Positions 9,224 through 18,007 of a DNA stretch of 64,000 nucleotides are shown piece by piece. Source of the stretch: Wolbachia endosymbiont of Oedothorax gibbosus. GTDB taxonomy: Bacteria; Pseudomonadota; Alphaproteobacteria; Rickettsiales; Anaplasmataceae. The DNA is taken from positions 1,189,973 through 1,253,972 of the forward strand of contig NZ_OW370567.1 in the NCBI RefSeq assembly GCF_936270435.1. Reading direction: 5' to 3'. The notes under the pieces were generated by a model. That model was not told the origin of the DNA. It did not search any database and saw only the letters and a program-made list of their open reading frames with translations. Numbering within the stretch: the stretch's first letter is position 1; each line of letters begins with the position of its first letter. The position numbers and the translations under genes were made by a program.

Positions 9224-10096
9224 ATGATCCCTGAGGGTTTTCATATTCATCATTACAAAGAAGTTTCAAGCACTAATAGAGAAGCGTTGGATTTAATTGA
9301 TAAAGGAATATCAAATGAAACCGTTATTATTGCCGACAAACAAACAGAGGGTAGAGGGCGTACCGGAAAAAGTTGGATTTCTCCAGAGGGTAATTTTTAT
9401 GCAAGTTTGGTAATAAACCTCTTTAACGATTATCTGAATGAAAGCCAGCTTTCGGTGTCATTCCAGCGCGTGACGCTGGAATCTAGAAAAAAAGAAGAAT
9501 GGATCCCAGTGTCAAGCACTGGGATGACATCAGAGGGCATTGGGATGACAGAGAAGGGTTTGGTGAATAAAATTGCGGATGTTAGCAAATTAACAGAATT
9601 GACTTTTGTTACTGCTCTTGCTGTTGGAAATACTATACTGTCATTTATAAATGGTCTAAATCTCCAGTATAAGTGGCCAAATGATGCCCTTATTGATGGC
9701 AAGAAAATAAGTGGAATATTGCTTGAAAAAAGATCCAATTCGAATTGGCTCATTATAGGAATTGGAATTAATGTCAGTCATGCACCACTTCCAGGAACAA
9801 CGTGCATTAGCAATTACGGTGAGTCTGTATCTAACATAGATCTATTAAAGAAATTAATAATAAATTTTAATAAACTAAGAAAGCAATGGCTATTTGATGG
9901 GTTTTATGCTATAAGAGAAATGTGGTTAAAAAAAGCATTCAAAATGAATGAGCAAATCAGTGTAAAGTTAGCTGACAAATTGTATGAGGGAATTTTTGCT
10001 GATATAGATAAAAGTGGTAAATTGGTGTTGCAGCAAAAGGATGGAAGCTTAATTTATTTTGATGCAGGTGAGTTATTTATTGATAATGCATTATGA
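9224..10096 (+). CDS. birA: Biotin--[acetyl-CoA-carboxylase] ligase, with in-frame palindromic insert
   Basis: Makes biotinyl-AMP and joins biotin to carboxylase lysines; pccA in this window is the likely substrate. Motifs visible are TEGRGRTGKSWISPEGN (biotin/ATP-binding GRGR loop), KWPNDALIDGKKISGILLE (the catalytic KWPND) and GIGINV. The short form lacks an N-terminal DNA-binding domain, so it is not a repressor. Residues about 78-113 are foreign: they are encoded by a palindromic repeat (9457-9550) inserted in frame between FNDYLNESQL and the helix beginning with VNKIADVSKL. Without it the protein would be near 250 residues, typical for the family. The stop overlaps ccmD as ATGA. Confidence 0.93.
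   Translation: MIPEGFHIHHYKEVSSTNREALDLIDKGISNETVIIADKQTEGRGRTGKSWISPEGNFYASLVINLFNDYLNESQLSVSFQRVTLESRKKEEWIPVSSTGMTSEGIGMTEKGLVNKIADVSKLTELTFVTALAVGNTILSFINGLNLQYKWPNDALIDGKKISGILLEKRSNSNWLIIGIGINVSHAPLPGTTCISNYGESVSNIDLLKKLIINFNKLRKQWLFDGFYAIREMWLKKAFKMNEQISVKLADKLYEGIFADIDKSGKLVLQQKDGSLIYFDAGELFIDNAL
9457..9550. repeat. Wolbachia-type palindromic element inside birA
   Basis: Two inverted-repeat modules lie here: GTCATTCCAGCGC with its partner, and GGATCCCAGTG..CACTGGGATGAC, then a partial third copy. The same modules occur between genes at 17.1, 21.1, 22.9, 32.1 and 47.4 kb. The reading frame stays open through it and encodes EEWIPVSSTGMTS-like residues also seen in ctaA. Confidence 0.85.
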
Positions 10097-10230
10097 ATAC
10101 ATATGTAATTTTTGCTTACCTTATTAGTTTTACGTTGATTACCGGAGAACTGATTTTTACCATTTCTTGCTATACTAAAAGTAAAAAAATTCTAGAAAGC
10201 CTGAAAGATAATCATGAAGAAGAAACATAA
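10093..10230 (+). CDS. ccmD: CcmD-like small membrane protein, 45 aa
   Basis: A short gene whose ATG overlaps the birA stop and whose 3' end overlaps ccmE by 17 bases. The protein starts [20 protein letters not shown], has one membrane helix (residues about 4-26) and then a basic and charged tail ([12 protein letters not shown]). This matches the CcmD pattern: an N-terminal aromatic motif, one helix, then a charged cytosolic tail. CcmD helps release holo-CcmE from CcmABC during cytochrome c maturation, and ccmE follows directly. Recognition rests on size, topology and context, because the family is poorly conserved. Confidence 0.72.
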   Translation: MNTYVIFAYLISFTLITGELIFTISCYTKSKKILESLKDNHEEET

Positions 10231-10606
10231 GCGATTACTTATAACTTCAGGAATTTTCTGCTTTTTAAGTTGTGCAGTTTTTTTTATTTTAACAACGCTC
10301 AAAGAAAATATCTCATTTTTCTATACAGTAAGTGAGGCCATAGTCTTGCCAAATAGTCAAAAGCCAATCCGTGTTGGTGGAATGGTTGTTGAAAATAGCG
10401 TGATACGGAGCGAAAGCGAAGTAGTTTTTCAAATAACAGATTTTAATAAGAGCGTTATAGTGAAATATCAAGGGATACTTCCACCGATGTTTTCAGAAAA
10501 AAGTGGTATTGTTGTGCAAGGTAAAATGTTTGATAATAGTACCTTTCTTGCAGATACGGTGTTTGCAAAACATGATGAGAACTATATGCCGAAAGTTTTA
10601 AAATAG
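10214..10606 (+). CDS. ccmE: Cytochrome c maturation heme chaperone CcmE
   Basis: Periplasmic heme chaperone that binds heme covalently and passes it to apocytochrome c. The 130-residue protein has an N-terminal membrane anchor (about 8-27) and an OB-fold domain with the family pattern [11 protein letters not shown]. The heme-binding motif is [10 protein letters not shown], where the His is the covalent ligand and the Tyr the axial ligand. It overlaps ccmD by 17 bases and ends the nuoJ-to-ccmE gene block. A strong hairpin follows. Confidence 0.95.
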   Translation: MKKKHKRLLITSGIFCFLSCAVFFILTTLKENISFFYTVSEAIVLPNSQKPIRVGGMVVENSVIRSESEVVFQITDFNKSVIVKYQGILPPMFSEKSGIVVQGKMFDNSTFLADTVFAKHDENYMPKVLK

Positions 10607-10646
10607 ATTCCCTAATTCAGCTGTATTGAAACGATATGTAGAGAGA

Positions 10647-10680
10647 GTAACAGCCTGATTTCAGGCTATTACCTTTTTTA
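10647..10680 (+). terminator. Rho-independent terminator after ccmE
   Basis: A 12-bp stem with one mismatch (10647-10658 with 10661-10672) and a 2-base loop is followed by CTTTTTTA. It lies between ccmE and the convergent gene ending at 10681. In the other direction the stem is preceded by an A-run complement, so it may serve both genes. Confidence 0.75.
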
Positions 10681-11133
10681 TTAAAGCAATCCGTTCTCTT
10701 CACCAGTAATATGGAGTAATGGAGGAGCTTCTCCAATCTCTGGTATATCATCAAGTCTAGCCTGAAGATCTTTGAGTTTATCGTCTATCTCGCTTGTCTT
10801 TGCGCCTATGTTTTCTATAGTTAATGACAGTGGTGTTACTACGCCATTTGTAATCGCCTCACTTATATCGCCGTTATATTTATTAATACTTTTCATCAGA
10901 CCATCATAAAAATTTTTAAGATTCTTAACGCTTACCGTGATTACCGGTATAGCATTAATCTCTTCTTCTTCCATAACCTTAGTTATATCAATTCCATCCG
11001 GTACGCTTTTAGTAGTAATCTTCTTTATTTCTGGTATTGCAAAATTTGGTTTATCAAACGCCGGTTTCTGAAGTTGCAATGCATTATTTGATTCAACTTC
11101 TTCACTAGAATATAATTTTATATTTTTATTCAT
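10681..11133 (-). CDS. Hypothetical protein with PEIGxAP tail, 150 aa
   Basis: Unrecognised. There is no membrane segment or signal peptide. Residues 1-55 look disordered, the middle is helical (VKNLKNFYDGLMKSIN; LKDLQARLDDI), and the end has the tail DDIPEIGEAPPLLHI. The same tail pattern, DDMPEIGQAPDFTIV, ends the neighbouring 498-residue protein, at the same distance from the stop. The two genes are tandem, 46 bases apart, with a good Shine-Dalgarno sequence (AGGAGG) before this ATG. They probably form an operon, with a tail that is shared by duplication or recognised by a common partner. Confidence 0.65.
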   Translation of the reverse strand: MNKNIKLYSSEEVESNNALQLQKPAFDKPNFAIPEIKKITTKSVPDGIDITKVMEEEEINAIPVITVSVKNLKNFYDGLMKSINKYNGDISEAITNGVVTPLSLTIENIGAKTSEIDDKLKDLQARLDDIPEIGEAPPLLHITGEENGLL

Positions 11134-11179
11134 AATAGTTACCTCCTATAAAAAAACTACCTATCTTTATAAATCACTA

Positions 11180-12676
11180 CTATACAAATAACAGTGAGTC
11201 ATTATTAATGTCTACTATTGTGAAGTCTGGAGCCTGTCCGATTTCTGGCATATCGTCCTTGATTTGCTTGAGCATCTCAATCATTTCCTTGTTCTGTTTA
11301 CTCTGCTCTTCAAGTTCCCCTTTTAATGCATCAATAATAGCTTTAGACTGATCTTGATTGCTGAGATCACCAATCACAGCTGTCACTTTCTCATAAGGCA
11401 GTTTGTGAATGATGTCTTTAAGCTCTTCTGCACCCACATTATCCAAAAGTTCCTTAAACTGCTCATTAGAAATATTGCGAGCAAAAGCTTGAAGTTTGTC
11501 TGGATTATCAACTAAAGACTTAATGATAATCTGGATTCTATTAGAATCAGTTAAATCCTGAGCAATTGCTTCGAGTTTCTCAGGATCAAGCTTATTAACT
11601 AAGTCTTTCAGCTGGTCTTCTTGCAGACTATTTACTAAAGCTTTCAACTGATCACCTTCTAATTCTTTGGAGAGTATTGTCAAGTGGTGCTCAGCCAAGT
11701 CTTTTGCAAGCACTGTAAATTGTTCGTCATTTAAAGTTTTAATAAGTGCTTTGAACTGATCCACTTTTAAGTGAGGTAAAATTTCTTTTACTTGCTCTGG
11801 ATTTAAATCTCTAACTAGAGCTTTAAGCTGAGCGTCATTTAAAATAGGAACAATTATTTGTAACTTTTCTGGATTTAGTTCCTGAGCGAGAGTTTGTAAT
11901 TGGTGGTTGGTTAGATGATCTACTAAAGCTTGGAGTTGTTCATCTGTTAAGTTCTTTGCTAAGACCTGCAACTGGTTTGAGCTCAGCTCAGGAATTATTT
12001 TTTGCAGTTGCTCGTTACTAAGAGTATTGGCAAGGGTCTTTAATTGGTTTTCTGTTAAGCCCTTAAAAAAAGTTTTGGCAAATGCATCTGATAGTATTAT
12101 CTCCTTGTTAGATGATATTATATCGTTTACTATTATTTGTTCCTTGGAAAACACATGACTTTGTAGTATATCATTGCTTTGTGAGTTGAGATCATTTCCT
12201 TGATCATCTGAAAAATAGCACTTGCGAGCATCATTACCTAATTCTTCCCATGTTATATACTTATATTGTATTGGTTTTAAGTAAATAAAAGGAATTGTTA
12301 TTGGGGGATGTTCAGGATCACCGACATTTTTCATTCGAAGGTGTGCTGTCATTAATTTATCATTTAAATACATAAAAGAGTGCCTGCTTTTCCCAATAGC
12401 ATACATTTCTTTTTTGAAACCAAGTGCATCTCCTGACTGATTTTGCTTGATACAAGAAGAAGTCATCTTGCCATGGTCATTCTGATAAATTGAACAAAAT
12501 TCTACTATTAATTCTGGTTTTACGCTGCTTTTAGTATTTAATGGTTCAAACTCAACCTTGGCAATTTTATTTGATTCATGAATTCTTTGGTTATATGGAC
12601 CCTCTATCATATTAGTTCCATATTTATTAAATGTTTTCCCAGGTACCATCTTAAAAACATGTTTTTTTCCACTCAT
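11180..12676 (-). CDS. 12-residue-repeat protein with PEIGxAP tail, 498 aa
   Basis: Function unknown. Residues 1-200 form a non-repetitive domain with beta-like segments (KVEFEPL, PELIVEFCSIY, HSFMYLNDKLMTAHLRMKNV). From 209 to 376 run fourteen contiguous, exactly 12-residue repeats of the form xEQLxxLxxxLx, for example DEQLQALVDHLT and GDQLKALVNSLQ. About six degenerate repeats continue to 452. Each unit could form one short helix, giving a solenoid. A short coiled coil (ELEEQSKQNKEMIEMLKQI) precedes the tail DDMPEIGQAP, shared with the next gene. There is no signal peptide or membrane helix. Repeats of this kind suggest protein binding; a structural or effector role is possible but unproven. 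Confidence 0.75.
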   Translation of the reverse strand: MSGKKHVFKMVPGKTFNKYGTNMIEGPYNQRIHESNKIAKVEFEPLNTKSSVKPELIVEFCSIYQNDHGKMTSSCIKQNQSGDALGFKKEMYAIGKSRHSFMYLNDKLMTAHLRMKNVGDPEHPPITIPFIYLKPIQYKYITWEELGNDARKCYFSDDQGNDLNSQSNDILQSHVFSKEQIIVNDIISSNKEIILSDAFAKTFFKGLTENQLKTLANTLSNEQLQKIIPELSSNQLQVLAKNLTDEQLQALVDHLTNHQLQTLAQELNPEKLQIIVPILNDAQLKALVRDLNPEQVKEILPHLKVDQFKALIKTLNDEQFTVLAKDLAEHHLTILSKELEGDQLKALVNSLQEDQLKDLVNKLDPEKLEAIAQDLTDSNRIQIIIKSLVDNPDKLQAFARNISNEQFKELLDNVGAEELKDIIHKLPYEKVTAVIGDLSNQDQSKAIIDALKGELEEQSKQNKEMIEMLKQIKDDMPEIGQAPDFTIVDINNDSLLFV

Positions 12677-12860
12677 GAGTATTACCTAATAAATTTAATT
12701 ATAGTTATTCTAACATTTATTGATTAATTTATTGTTAAGTTGATATATATTAGAATTATAATAACAAACATTACTTGTGTAGAGAGAAGTTACGAAAAGA
12801 AATAGGGATTTTTAGGAAGGTAGATTAAAATAAGCTGTTTTGACAGGTTTTTTGGCGTCT

Positions 12861-12936
12861 TGGTGGAGGCAAGCGGGATCGAACCGCTGACCTTCTGCGT
12901 GCAAAACAGATGCTCTACCAGCTGAGCTATACCCCC
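12861..12936 (-). tRNA. tRNA-Ala (anticodon UGC)
   Basis: Read on the minus strand, it has acceptor GGGGGTA pairing with the 3' strand, D-loop AGCTCAGCTGGTAGAGC, anticodon loop TTTTGCA with TGC, T-loop GGTTCGATCCC, and an encoded CCA. The length is 76 bases including CCA. It is divergent from the tRNA-Lys gene. Confidence 0.95.
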
Positions 12937-13266
12937 AATTCTTGCTTAAAGCATAAATCACTCAGGCTGAAATGCAAGAAATATTTATCTGTTAGGCTAT
13001 TGTTAAATAGTGCACAAATTCTGCAGTTATATACAATTCTCTATCTTTTTGTCTTTTCAGATTTGTACATCACACTATAAGCTTTGCCAAGTGAATCAAT
13101 GTGAATTGAAAATTAACAAGAAGTTTTCCTTTAAAAATTTTTTTAAATTATCCATAGATTTTTTAACTACTAACGCAGTGTATTATATAATTCACACATG
13201 AAAATTTTAGTTTGATTAAAACGGATAAAAACTGTATTACTGTTTAGTATAGCTGAAAAATGAAAT

Positions 13267-13339
13267 GATCCCGTAGCTCAGCCGGTAGAGCAACTGACTT
13301 TTAATCAGTGGGTCACGCGTTCGAATCGCGTCGGGATCA
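13267..13339 (+). tRNA. tRNA-Lys (anticodon UUU)
   Basis: The acceptor GATCCCG pairs with CGGGATC, followed by discriminator A. The D-arm is AGCTCAGCCGGTAGAGC, the anticodon loop CTTTTAA contains TTT, and the T-loop is GTTCGAATC. CCA is not encoded. It lies only 19 bases upstream of the nuoF ATG, so the two are probably transcribed together. Confidence 0.95.
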
Positions 13340-13358
13340 CTCACAAATTTTGAAAAAC

Positions 13359-14621
13359 ATGCTAAAAGAACAAGACAAAATATTCACCAACCTAAATGGT
13401 AAAGAAAATCCACTACTTGAGGGTGCAAAAAAACGTGGTAGCTGGCAAAAAACAAAGGAGTTACTGGATTTAGGATCAGAAAAAATCATTGATGAAGTAA
13501 AGAAATCTGGTTTGAGAGGTCGAGGGGGTGCAGGATTTTCCACCGGCCTTAAGTGGAGCTTTATGCCCAAAAATCTTCCAAAAAAACAACCAACATATTT
13601 AGTAGTCAATGCAGATGAGTCAGAACCTGGTACATCTAAAGATAGAGATATATTACGATATGAGCCACATAAGTTACTTGAGGGAATTCTCCTGGCCGGC
13701 AGAGCGATCAGCGCATCAGTTGCGTATATTTATATCAGGGGTGAGTTTTATAATGAATATTTAGTTCTAAAAAAGGCACTTGAGGAAGCCTATAAAGAAA
13801 ACTTAATTGGAAAAAATGCCTGCAAATCAGGTTATGATCTTGATGTGTTTATCCATAGGGGTGCAGGAGCTTACATATGTGGAGAAGAAACAGCTCAACT
13901 TGAATCAATTGAAGGAAAAAAGGGCTTTCCTCGCATGAAACCTCCATTTCCTGCAGGTGTTGGACTTTTTGGCTGCCCAACCACAATAAACAACGTTGAA
14001 ACTATAGCCATGGTTCCAGATATTCTAAATCGCGGAGGAGAATGGTTTGCATCTCTTGGTAAACCAAATAATACTGGCACTAAGATCTTTTGCATTTCAG
14101 GGCATGTAAACAACTCGTGTAATGTTGAAGAAGAGCTCGGCATTCCACTACGTGAATTAATTGAAAAGTATGCAGGTGGAGTGCGAGGAGGTTGGGATAA
14201 TTTACTTGCTGTGATACCTGGTGGGTCTTCAGTGCCATTAATTCCAAAATCTATATGTGATAGTATTGAAATGGATTTTGATTCATTAAAAGCTGCACAA
14301 TCAGGGCTTGGTACTGCTGCTGTAATAGTGATGGATAAATCAACTGATATAATAGCTGCAATAGAGAGGTTATCGCACTTTTATATGCACGAGTCCTGTG
14401 GGCAATGCACACCATGCCGTGAAGGTACTGGATGGATGTGGAGGATTATGAGGAGGATGGTAGCAGGAAATATTAAGCCTGATGAAATAGATAAACTGCT
14501 TGACCTTACGACTCAAATAGAAGGACATACAATTTGCGCGCTTGGCGATGCTGCAGCTTGGCCAATTCAAGGATTAATAAGACATTTTCGCCATGTTATC
14601 AGAGAAAGAGCGATAATTTAA
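13359..14621 (+). CDS. nuoF: NADH-quinone oxidoreductase subunit F
   Basis: NADH-binding flavoprotein of complex I. It has the NADH loop [16 protein letters not shown], the FMN-site stretch [34 protein letters not shown], and the N3 4Fe-4S ligands in [11 protein letters not shown] with a later Cys in [13 protein letters not shown] chose the ATG at 13359 ([11 protein letters not shown]). An in-frame upstream ATG at 13308 would start inside tRNA-Lys and is unlikely. With this start the protein is 420 residues, normal for NuoF. It is not in the nuoJ-N operon, which fits the scattered nuo genes of this group. Confidence 0.96.
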   Translation: MLKEQDKIFTNLNGKENPLLEGAKKRGSWQKTKELLDLGSEKIIDEVKKSGLRGRGGAGFSTGLKWSFMPKNLPKKQPTYLVVNADESEPGTSKDRDILRYEPHKLLEGILLAGRAISASVAYIYIRGEFYNEYLVLKKALEEAYKENLIGKNACKSGYDLDVFIHRGAGAYICGEETAQLESIEGKKGFPRMKPPFPAGVGLFGCPTTINNVETIAMVPDILNRGGEWFASLGKPNNTGTKIFCISGHVNNSCNVEEELGIPLRELIEKYAGGVRGGWDNLLAVIPGGSSVPLIPKSICDSIEMDFDSLKAAQSGLGTAAVIVMDKSTDIIAAIERLSHFYMHESCGQCTPCREGTGWMWRIMRRMVAGNIKPDEIDKLLDLTTQIEGHTICALGDAAAWPIQGLIRHFRHVIRERAII

Positions 14622-14649
14622 CTCTACTTATACTTCTTAAGCCGTTTTG

Positions 14650-15168
14650 CTACTTAGCAACCAGAGCTAAAAAATATTGATTCCCTTCTCTTTTAGGTGC
14701 CAATTCTACCTTTGCAATATCTTCAGTGTCTCTAATTAGCCGTTCTAATTTTTCCAGTCCAACATCAGTATTTATAAGCTCTCTCCCTCTAAATCTCATT
14801 GTGACTTTAATTTTATGTCCATGCACAAGAAAATCCCTTGTTTGACGCAATTTTGTTCCGTAGTCGTGGTCACCAATATTAGGGCCCAGTTTAATTTCTT
14901 TTATAGTTAATGCTTTTTGTTTCTTTTTTGCTTCACTTGCCTTCTTTTTTATATCATACTTTTGTTTACTATAGTCCAGAATTTTACATACTGGAGGGGT
15001 TGAATCAGGTGCAATTTCTACCAAATCTAAACCGACATTCTGAGCAGATGCCAAAGCTCGTTCTATTGGAACGATTCCGATCATTTCACCATTATGATCA
15101 ACTAAGCGTACTTCCTTAGCTGTGATGAGTTCATTAATTCTGTTTTTATTGTTCTTTTTAACTTGCAA
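14650..15168 (-). CDS. infC: Translation initiation factor IF-3
   Basis: Binds the 30S subunit and enforces correct start-codon choice. The 172-residue protein has the N-domain block INELITAKEVRLVDHNGEMIGIVP and the C-domain block KEIKLGPNIGDHDYGTKLRQ, KVTMRFRGRELINTDVG. The start codon is TTG (15168), preceded by AAGGGAG at good spacing; non-standard infC starts are typical because IF-3 autoregulates through them. It follows thrS by 12 bases on the same strand, the classic thrS-infC order. Confidence 0.95.
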   Translation of the reverse strand: MQVKKNNKNRINELITAKEVRLVDHNGEMIGIVPIERALASAQNVGLDLVEIAPDSTPPVCKILDYSKQKYDIKKKASEAKKKQKALTIKEIKLGPNIGDHDYGTKLRQTRDFLVHGHKIKVTMRFRGRELINTDVGLEKLERLIRDTEDIAKVELAPKREGNQYFLALVAK

Positions 15169-15180
15169 ACTTTAACTCCC

Positions 15181-17082
15181 TTAATTCAAATTAATACTTT
15201 TTAACAGCGATTCAGTAGCCTTTTCCAAAGAAAAAGACTCCTGTCTTTCCGATCCTAAATTTCTCACGGACACAGTTTTACTTGTAACTTCATTTTTGCC
15301 TATAATCCACAATATAGGAACCTTGTTTGAACTATGCAAACGTATCTTATAACTAATTTTTTCATTGGTCAAATCAGTCTTGACTCTCACACCTTGTTCT
15401 TTTAAAATATTGCTAATTTCTGTGGCGTAACTGTCAGCTTCATTTGTAATGGTCAGAATAGCAAGTTGCGTTGGAGCAAGCCAAACTGGAAATTTTCCTG
15501 CATAATTTTCTATCAAAATTCCAATAAAACGCTCAAAAGTCCCAAGAATTGCCCTATGTAACATGACAGGGTGATGCTTGTACCCATCTGCCCCTATATA
15601 AAAAGCTCCCAGACGTTCTGGTAAAATGAAATCAACTTGTAATGTTCCACATTGCCAGCTTCTGCCTATTGCATCTTTTAAAACAAACTCTAACTTTGGA
15701 CCATAAAATGCACCTTCACCAGGGCTCAGTTCATAACTCAAGCCCGCTTCTTTAACGGCTTCAAGCAGCGCTTTTTCAGCTCTATTCCACACTTCATCAT
15801 TACCTGCTCTAATATCTGGACGGTCTGAAAATTTCACAGAAATTTCATTGAATCCAAGCTCTGAATATACTTCTTTTAAAAGGTCACAAAACTTTATAGT
15901 CTCAGAATTGATTTGCTCCTCTGTGCAAAAAATATGTGCATCGTCTTGCGTAAAACCACGCACTCGCATCAGTCCGTGCAATGAGCCTGAGCTTTCATTC
16001 CTATGACATGTGCCAAACTCTGCCATACGTATTGGTAAATCGCGATAACTCCTCGTGTGAGAGTTAAAAATCTGCACATGACAAGGGCAATTCATAGGTT
16101 TTATTGCTAACTTTTTATTCTCAGATTCGTCAACAACAAACATATTTTCACGAAATTTGTCCCAATGTCCTGACTTCTCCCACAGCTCTTTACTTACTAA
16201 AATAGGAGTTTTTACTTCAAAATAGCCATTACTTATCAATTTCTTTCTTATATAAGACTCAAGAACATTATATAGAGTATATCCTTGCTCATGCCAAAAA
16301 ATTTGTCCAACAGCTTCCTCTTGAATGTGAAATAAATCCATATCCTTGGCAATTTTGCGGTGATCACGTTTCTCTGCTTCTTTTAGACACTCAAGATAAG
16401 CGTTTAATTCATCCTTATTTCTCCACGCGGTGCCATATATTCTTTGCAACATTGGACCCTTAGAATCACCATGCCAGTATGCACCCGCTACTTTCATAAG
16501 TTTAAACGCTTTAACTCTGCCAGTTGATGGTGAGTGCGGACCACGACATAGGTCTACAAAATCACCTTGCTTATAGACGGTCAAGTCTTGATCTTCTGGT
16601 ATAGAGGATATAATCTCAACCTTGTATTTTTCGCCTATACCACTAAAGAAATCAATTGCCTGCTTGCGAGTCCAAACCTCTCGGACGAATCTGTGGTTAC
16701 TTTTTATAATTTCCTTCATTTTTTTTTCTATTGCAGCAAGATCATCCGTAGTGAAGGTACGACTTGTAGCAAAGTCATAGTAAAAACCATCTTGAATTGT
16801 TGGCCCGATAGTAATCTGAGTATTAGGAAAGAGTTCTTTCACTGCCTGCGCCATTATATGAGCAGCATCATGCCTTATTATATCTAAACCCGCTTCGTCA
16901 CTCAGTTGTATCACCTCTATCTCTGTATCAGATTCAATTTCACGTGAGAGATCATATAACTCACCATTTACTTTCAATGCAACTACTTCTTTCAAAGCAT
17001 TTGGTTGCAATATATCAAAGCCAGTGACTTTATCGTCATATTCTTCTATTCTTTTTTCAGATGGAAAAGTAATTTTAATCAT
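15181..17082 (-). CDS. thrS: Threonine--tRNA ligase
   Basis: Class II aminoacyl-tRNA synthetase, 633 residues. Domains in order: TGS (1-60), the editing domain with [16 protein letters not shown], and the catalytic core with [27 protein letters not shown]. The zinc ligands are in [12 protein letters not shown], and motif 3 is followed by the C-terminal anticodon domain ([15 protein letters not shown]). It has full family length and no palindromic insert, unlike gltX and ileS here. ATG start. It is upstream of infC in the same direction. Confidence 0.97.
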   Translation of the reverse strand: MIKITFPSEKRIEEYDDKVTGFDILQPNALKEVVALKVNGELYDLSREIESDTEIEVIQLSDEAGLDIIRHDAAHIMAQAVKELFPNTQITIGPTIQDGFYYDFATSRTFTTDDLAAIEKKMKEIIKSNHRFVREVWTRKQAIDFFSGIGEKYKVEIISSIPEDQDLTVYKQGDFVDLCRGPHSPSTGRVKAFKLMKVAGAYWHGDSKGPMLQRIYGTAWRNKDELNAYLECLKEAEKRDHRKIAKDMDLFHIQEEAVGQIFWHEQGYTLYNVLESYIRKKLISNGYFEVKTPILVSKELWEKSGHWDKFRENMFVVDESENKKLAIKPMNCPCHVQIFNSHTRSYRDLPIRMAEFGTCHRNESSGSLHGLMRVRGFTQDDAHIFCTEEQINSETIKFCDLLKEVYSELGFNEISVKFSDRPDIRAGNDEVWNRAEKALLEAVKEAGLSYELSPGEGAFYGPKLEFVLKDAIGRSWQCGTLQVDFILPERLGAFYIGADGYKHHPVMLHRAILGTFERFIGILIENYAGKFPVWLAPTQLAILTITNEADSYATEISNILKEQGVRVKTDLTNEKISYKIRLHSSNKVPILWIIGKNEVTSKTVSVRNLGSERQESFSLEKATESLLKSINLN

Positions 17083-17112
17083 TTATCGACCCTTTTGTCT
17101 AACCCTCTCTTT

Positions 17113-17254
17113 GTCATCCCAGTGCTTGACACTGGGATCCATCTTATTTTTTATAATGGAAATTAGTTTAACGTATGCTCCTAAAATTTGTTGTCCATTG
17201 CACAATTTGCAAATATTTTTATACCTGGATCCCAGTGTCACGCACTGGGATGAC
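17113..17254. repeat. Paired palindromic elements between nuoI and thrS
   Basis: The inverted-repeat module GTCATCCCAGTG..CACTGGGATCC at 17113-17140 has a reverse partner at 17225-17254, with about 85 unique bases between. It belongs to the same family as the inserts in birA, gltX, ctaA and ileS. It fills the 251-base gap between nuoI and thrS. Confidence 0.85.
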
Positions 17255-17333
17255 AAAAAAAGGAACACTGAAATGACAGAAAAAAAGCACCTGGGTAACA
17301 GAGGAATGACTTGAAAGCTATAAATTTTTAACA

Positions 17334-17816
17334 TCAGTAGTACGGTCTATTCTTTTTTAACCTGAGTGCAATTGCGTCTTCCCAAATTTCACCATTACGC
17401 AATAACTTTTCTTTATTGTACATTAGCTCCTCTCTTGTTTCAGTAGCAAATTCAAAGTTAGGACCTTCAACAATTGCATCAACTGGACATGCCTCTTGGC
17501 AAAGTCCGCAGTATATGCATTTTGTCATGTCAATATCATAGCGTGTGGTGCGGCGACTACCGTCTTCTCTTTCCTCTGCTTCAATAACTATTGCTTGAGC
17601 AGGGCAGATAACTTCGCATAACTTACAAGCTATGCATCGTTCTTCACCGTTTGGATACCTACGCAACGCATGCTCACCACGAAACCTTGGACTTAAAGGG
17701 CCCTTCTCCATAGGATACCTCAAAGTAACCTTTGGCTTAAACATATATTTTAATGTAATAGCAAACCCTTTAATTAACTCTACAAAAGACCAATACCAAG
17801 CTAATTTCTTTAGCAT
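17334..17816 (-). CDS. nuoI: NADH-quinone oxidoreductase subunit I
   Basis: Peripheral-arm subunit of complex I carrying iron-sulfur clusters N6a and N6b. Two 4Fe-4S motifs are visible: [12 protein letters not shown] (Cys 61, 64, 67, 71) and [12 protein letters not shown] (Cys 100, 103, 106, 110). An amphipathic N-terminal region docks on the membrane. At 160 residues it is normal length. It is separated from thrS by the palindromic repeat pair and is divergent from mnmE. Confidence 0.97.
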   Translation of the reverse strand: MLKKLAWYWSFVELIKGFAITLKYMFKPKVTLRYPMEKGPLSPRFRGEHALRRYPNGEERCIACKLCEVICPAQAIVIEAEEREDGSRRTTRYDIDMTKCIYCGLCQEACPVDAIVEGPNFEFATETREELMYNKEKLLRNGEIWEDAIALRLKKNRPYY

Positions 17817-18007
17817 AAAATGTCTAAAACCTACATTTATAACTATAATGTATATTGTCAGTTTTCAAAATAAATATTTTCATCTGGATGACTTTTGTAG
17901 TTTTTTTATACAATATATTTACTAATACTGCATTAATATGAATAAGCAATATAAGTAAAAATTTTTTAGATTAGGTATTTTAAATTGCTAAGTAGTTTAT
18001 ATAAATA

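Noticed and set aside
10681..12676. Cytoplasmic-incompatibility (cif) genes
   Set aside because: No deubiquitylase, nuclease or cifA-like motif is visible in these or in the 901-residue protein.
13010..13201. A 63-residue open frame between the two tRNA genes
   Set aside because: Low-complexity Phe/Lys-rich translation of AT-rich DNA with no ribosome-binding site or family.
13308..13358. An in-frame ATG that would extend nuoF upstream by 17 codons
   Set aside because: It starts inside tRNA-Lys, and the extra residues are encoded by the tRNA. The ATG at 13359 gives normal NuoF length.
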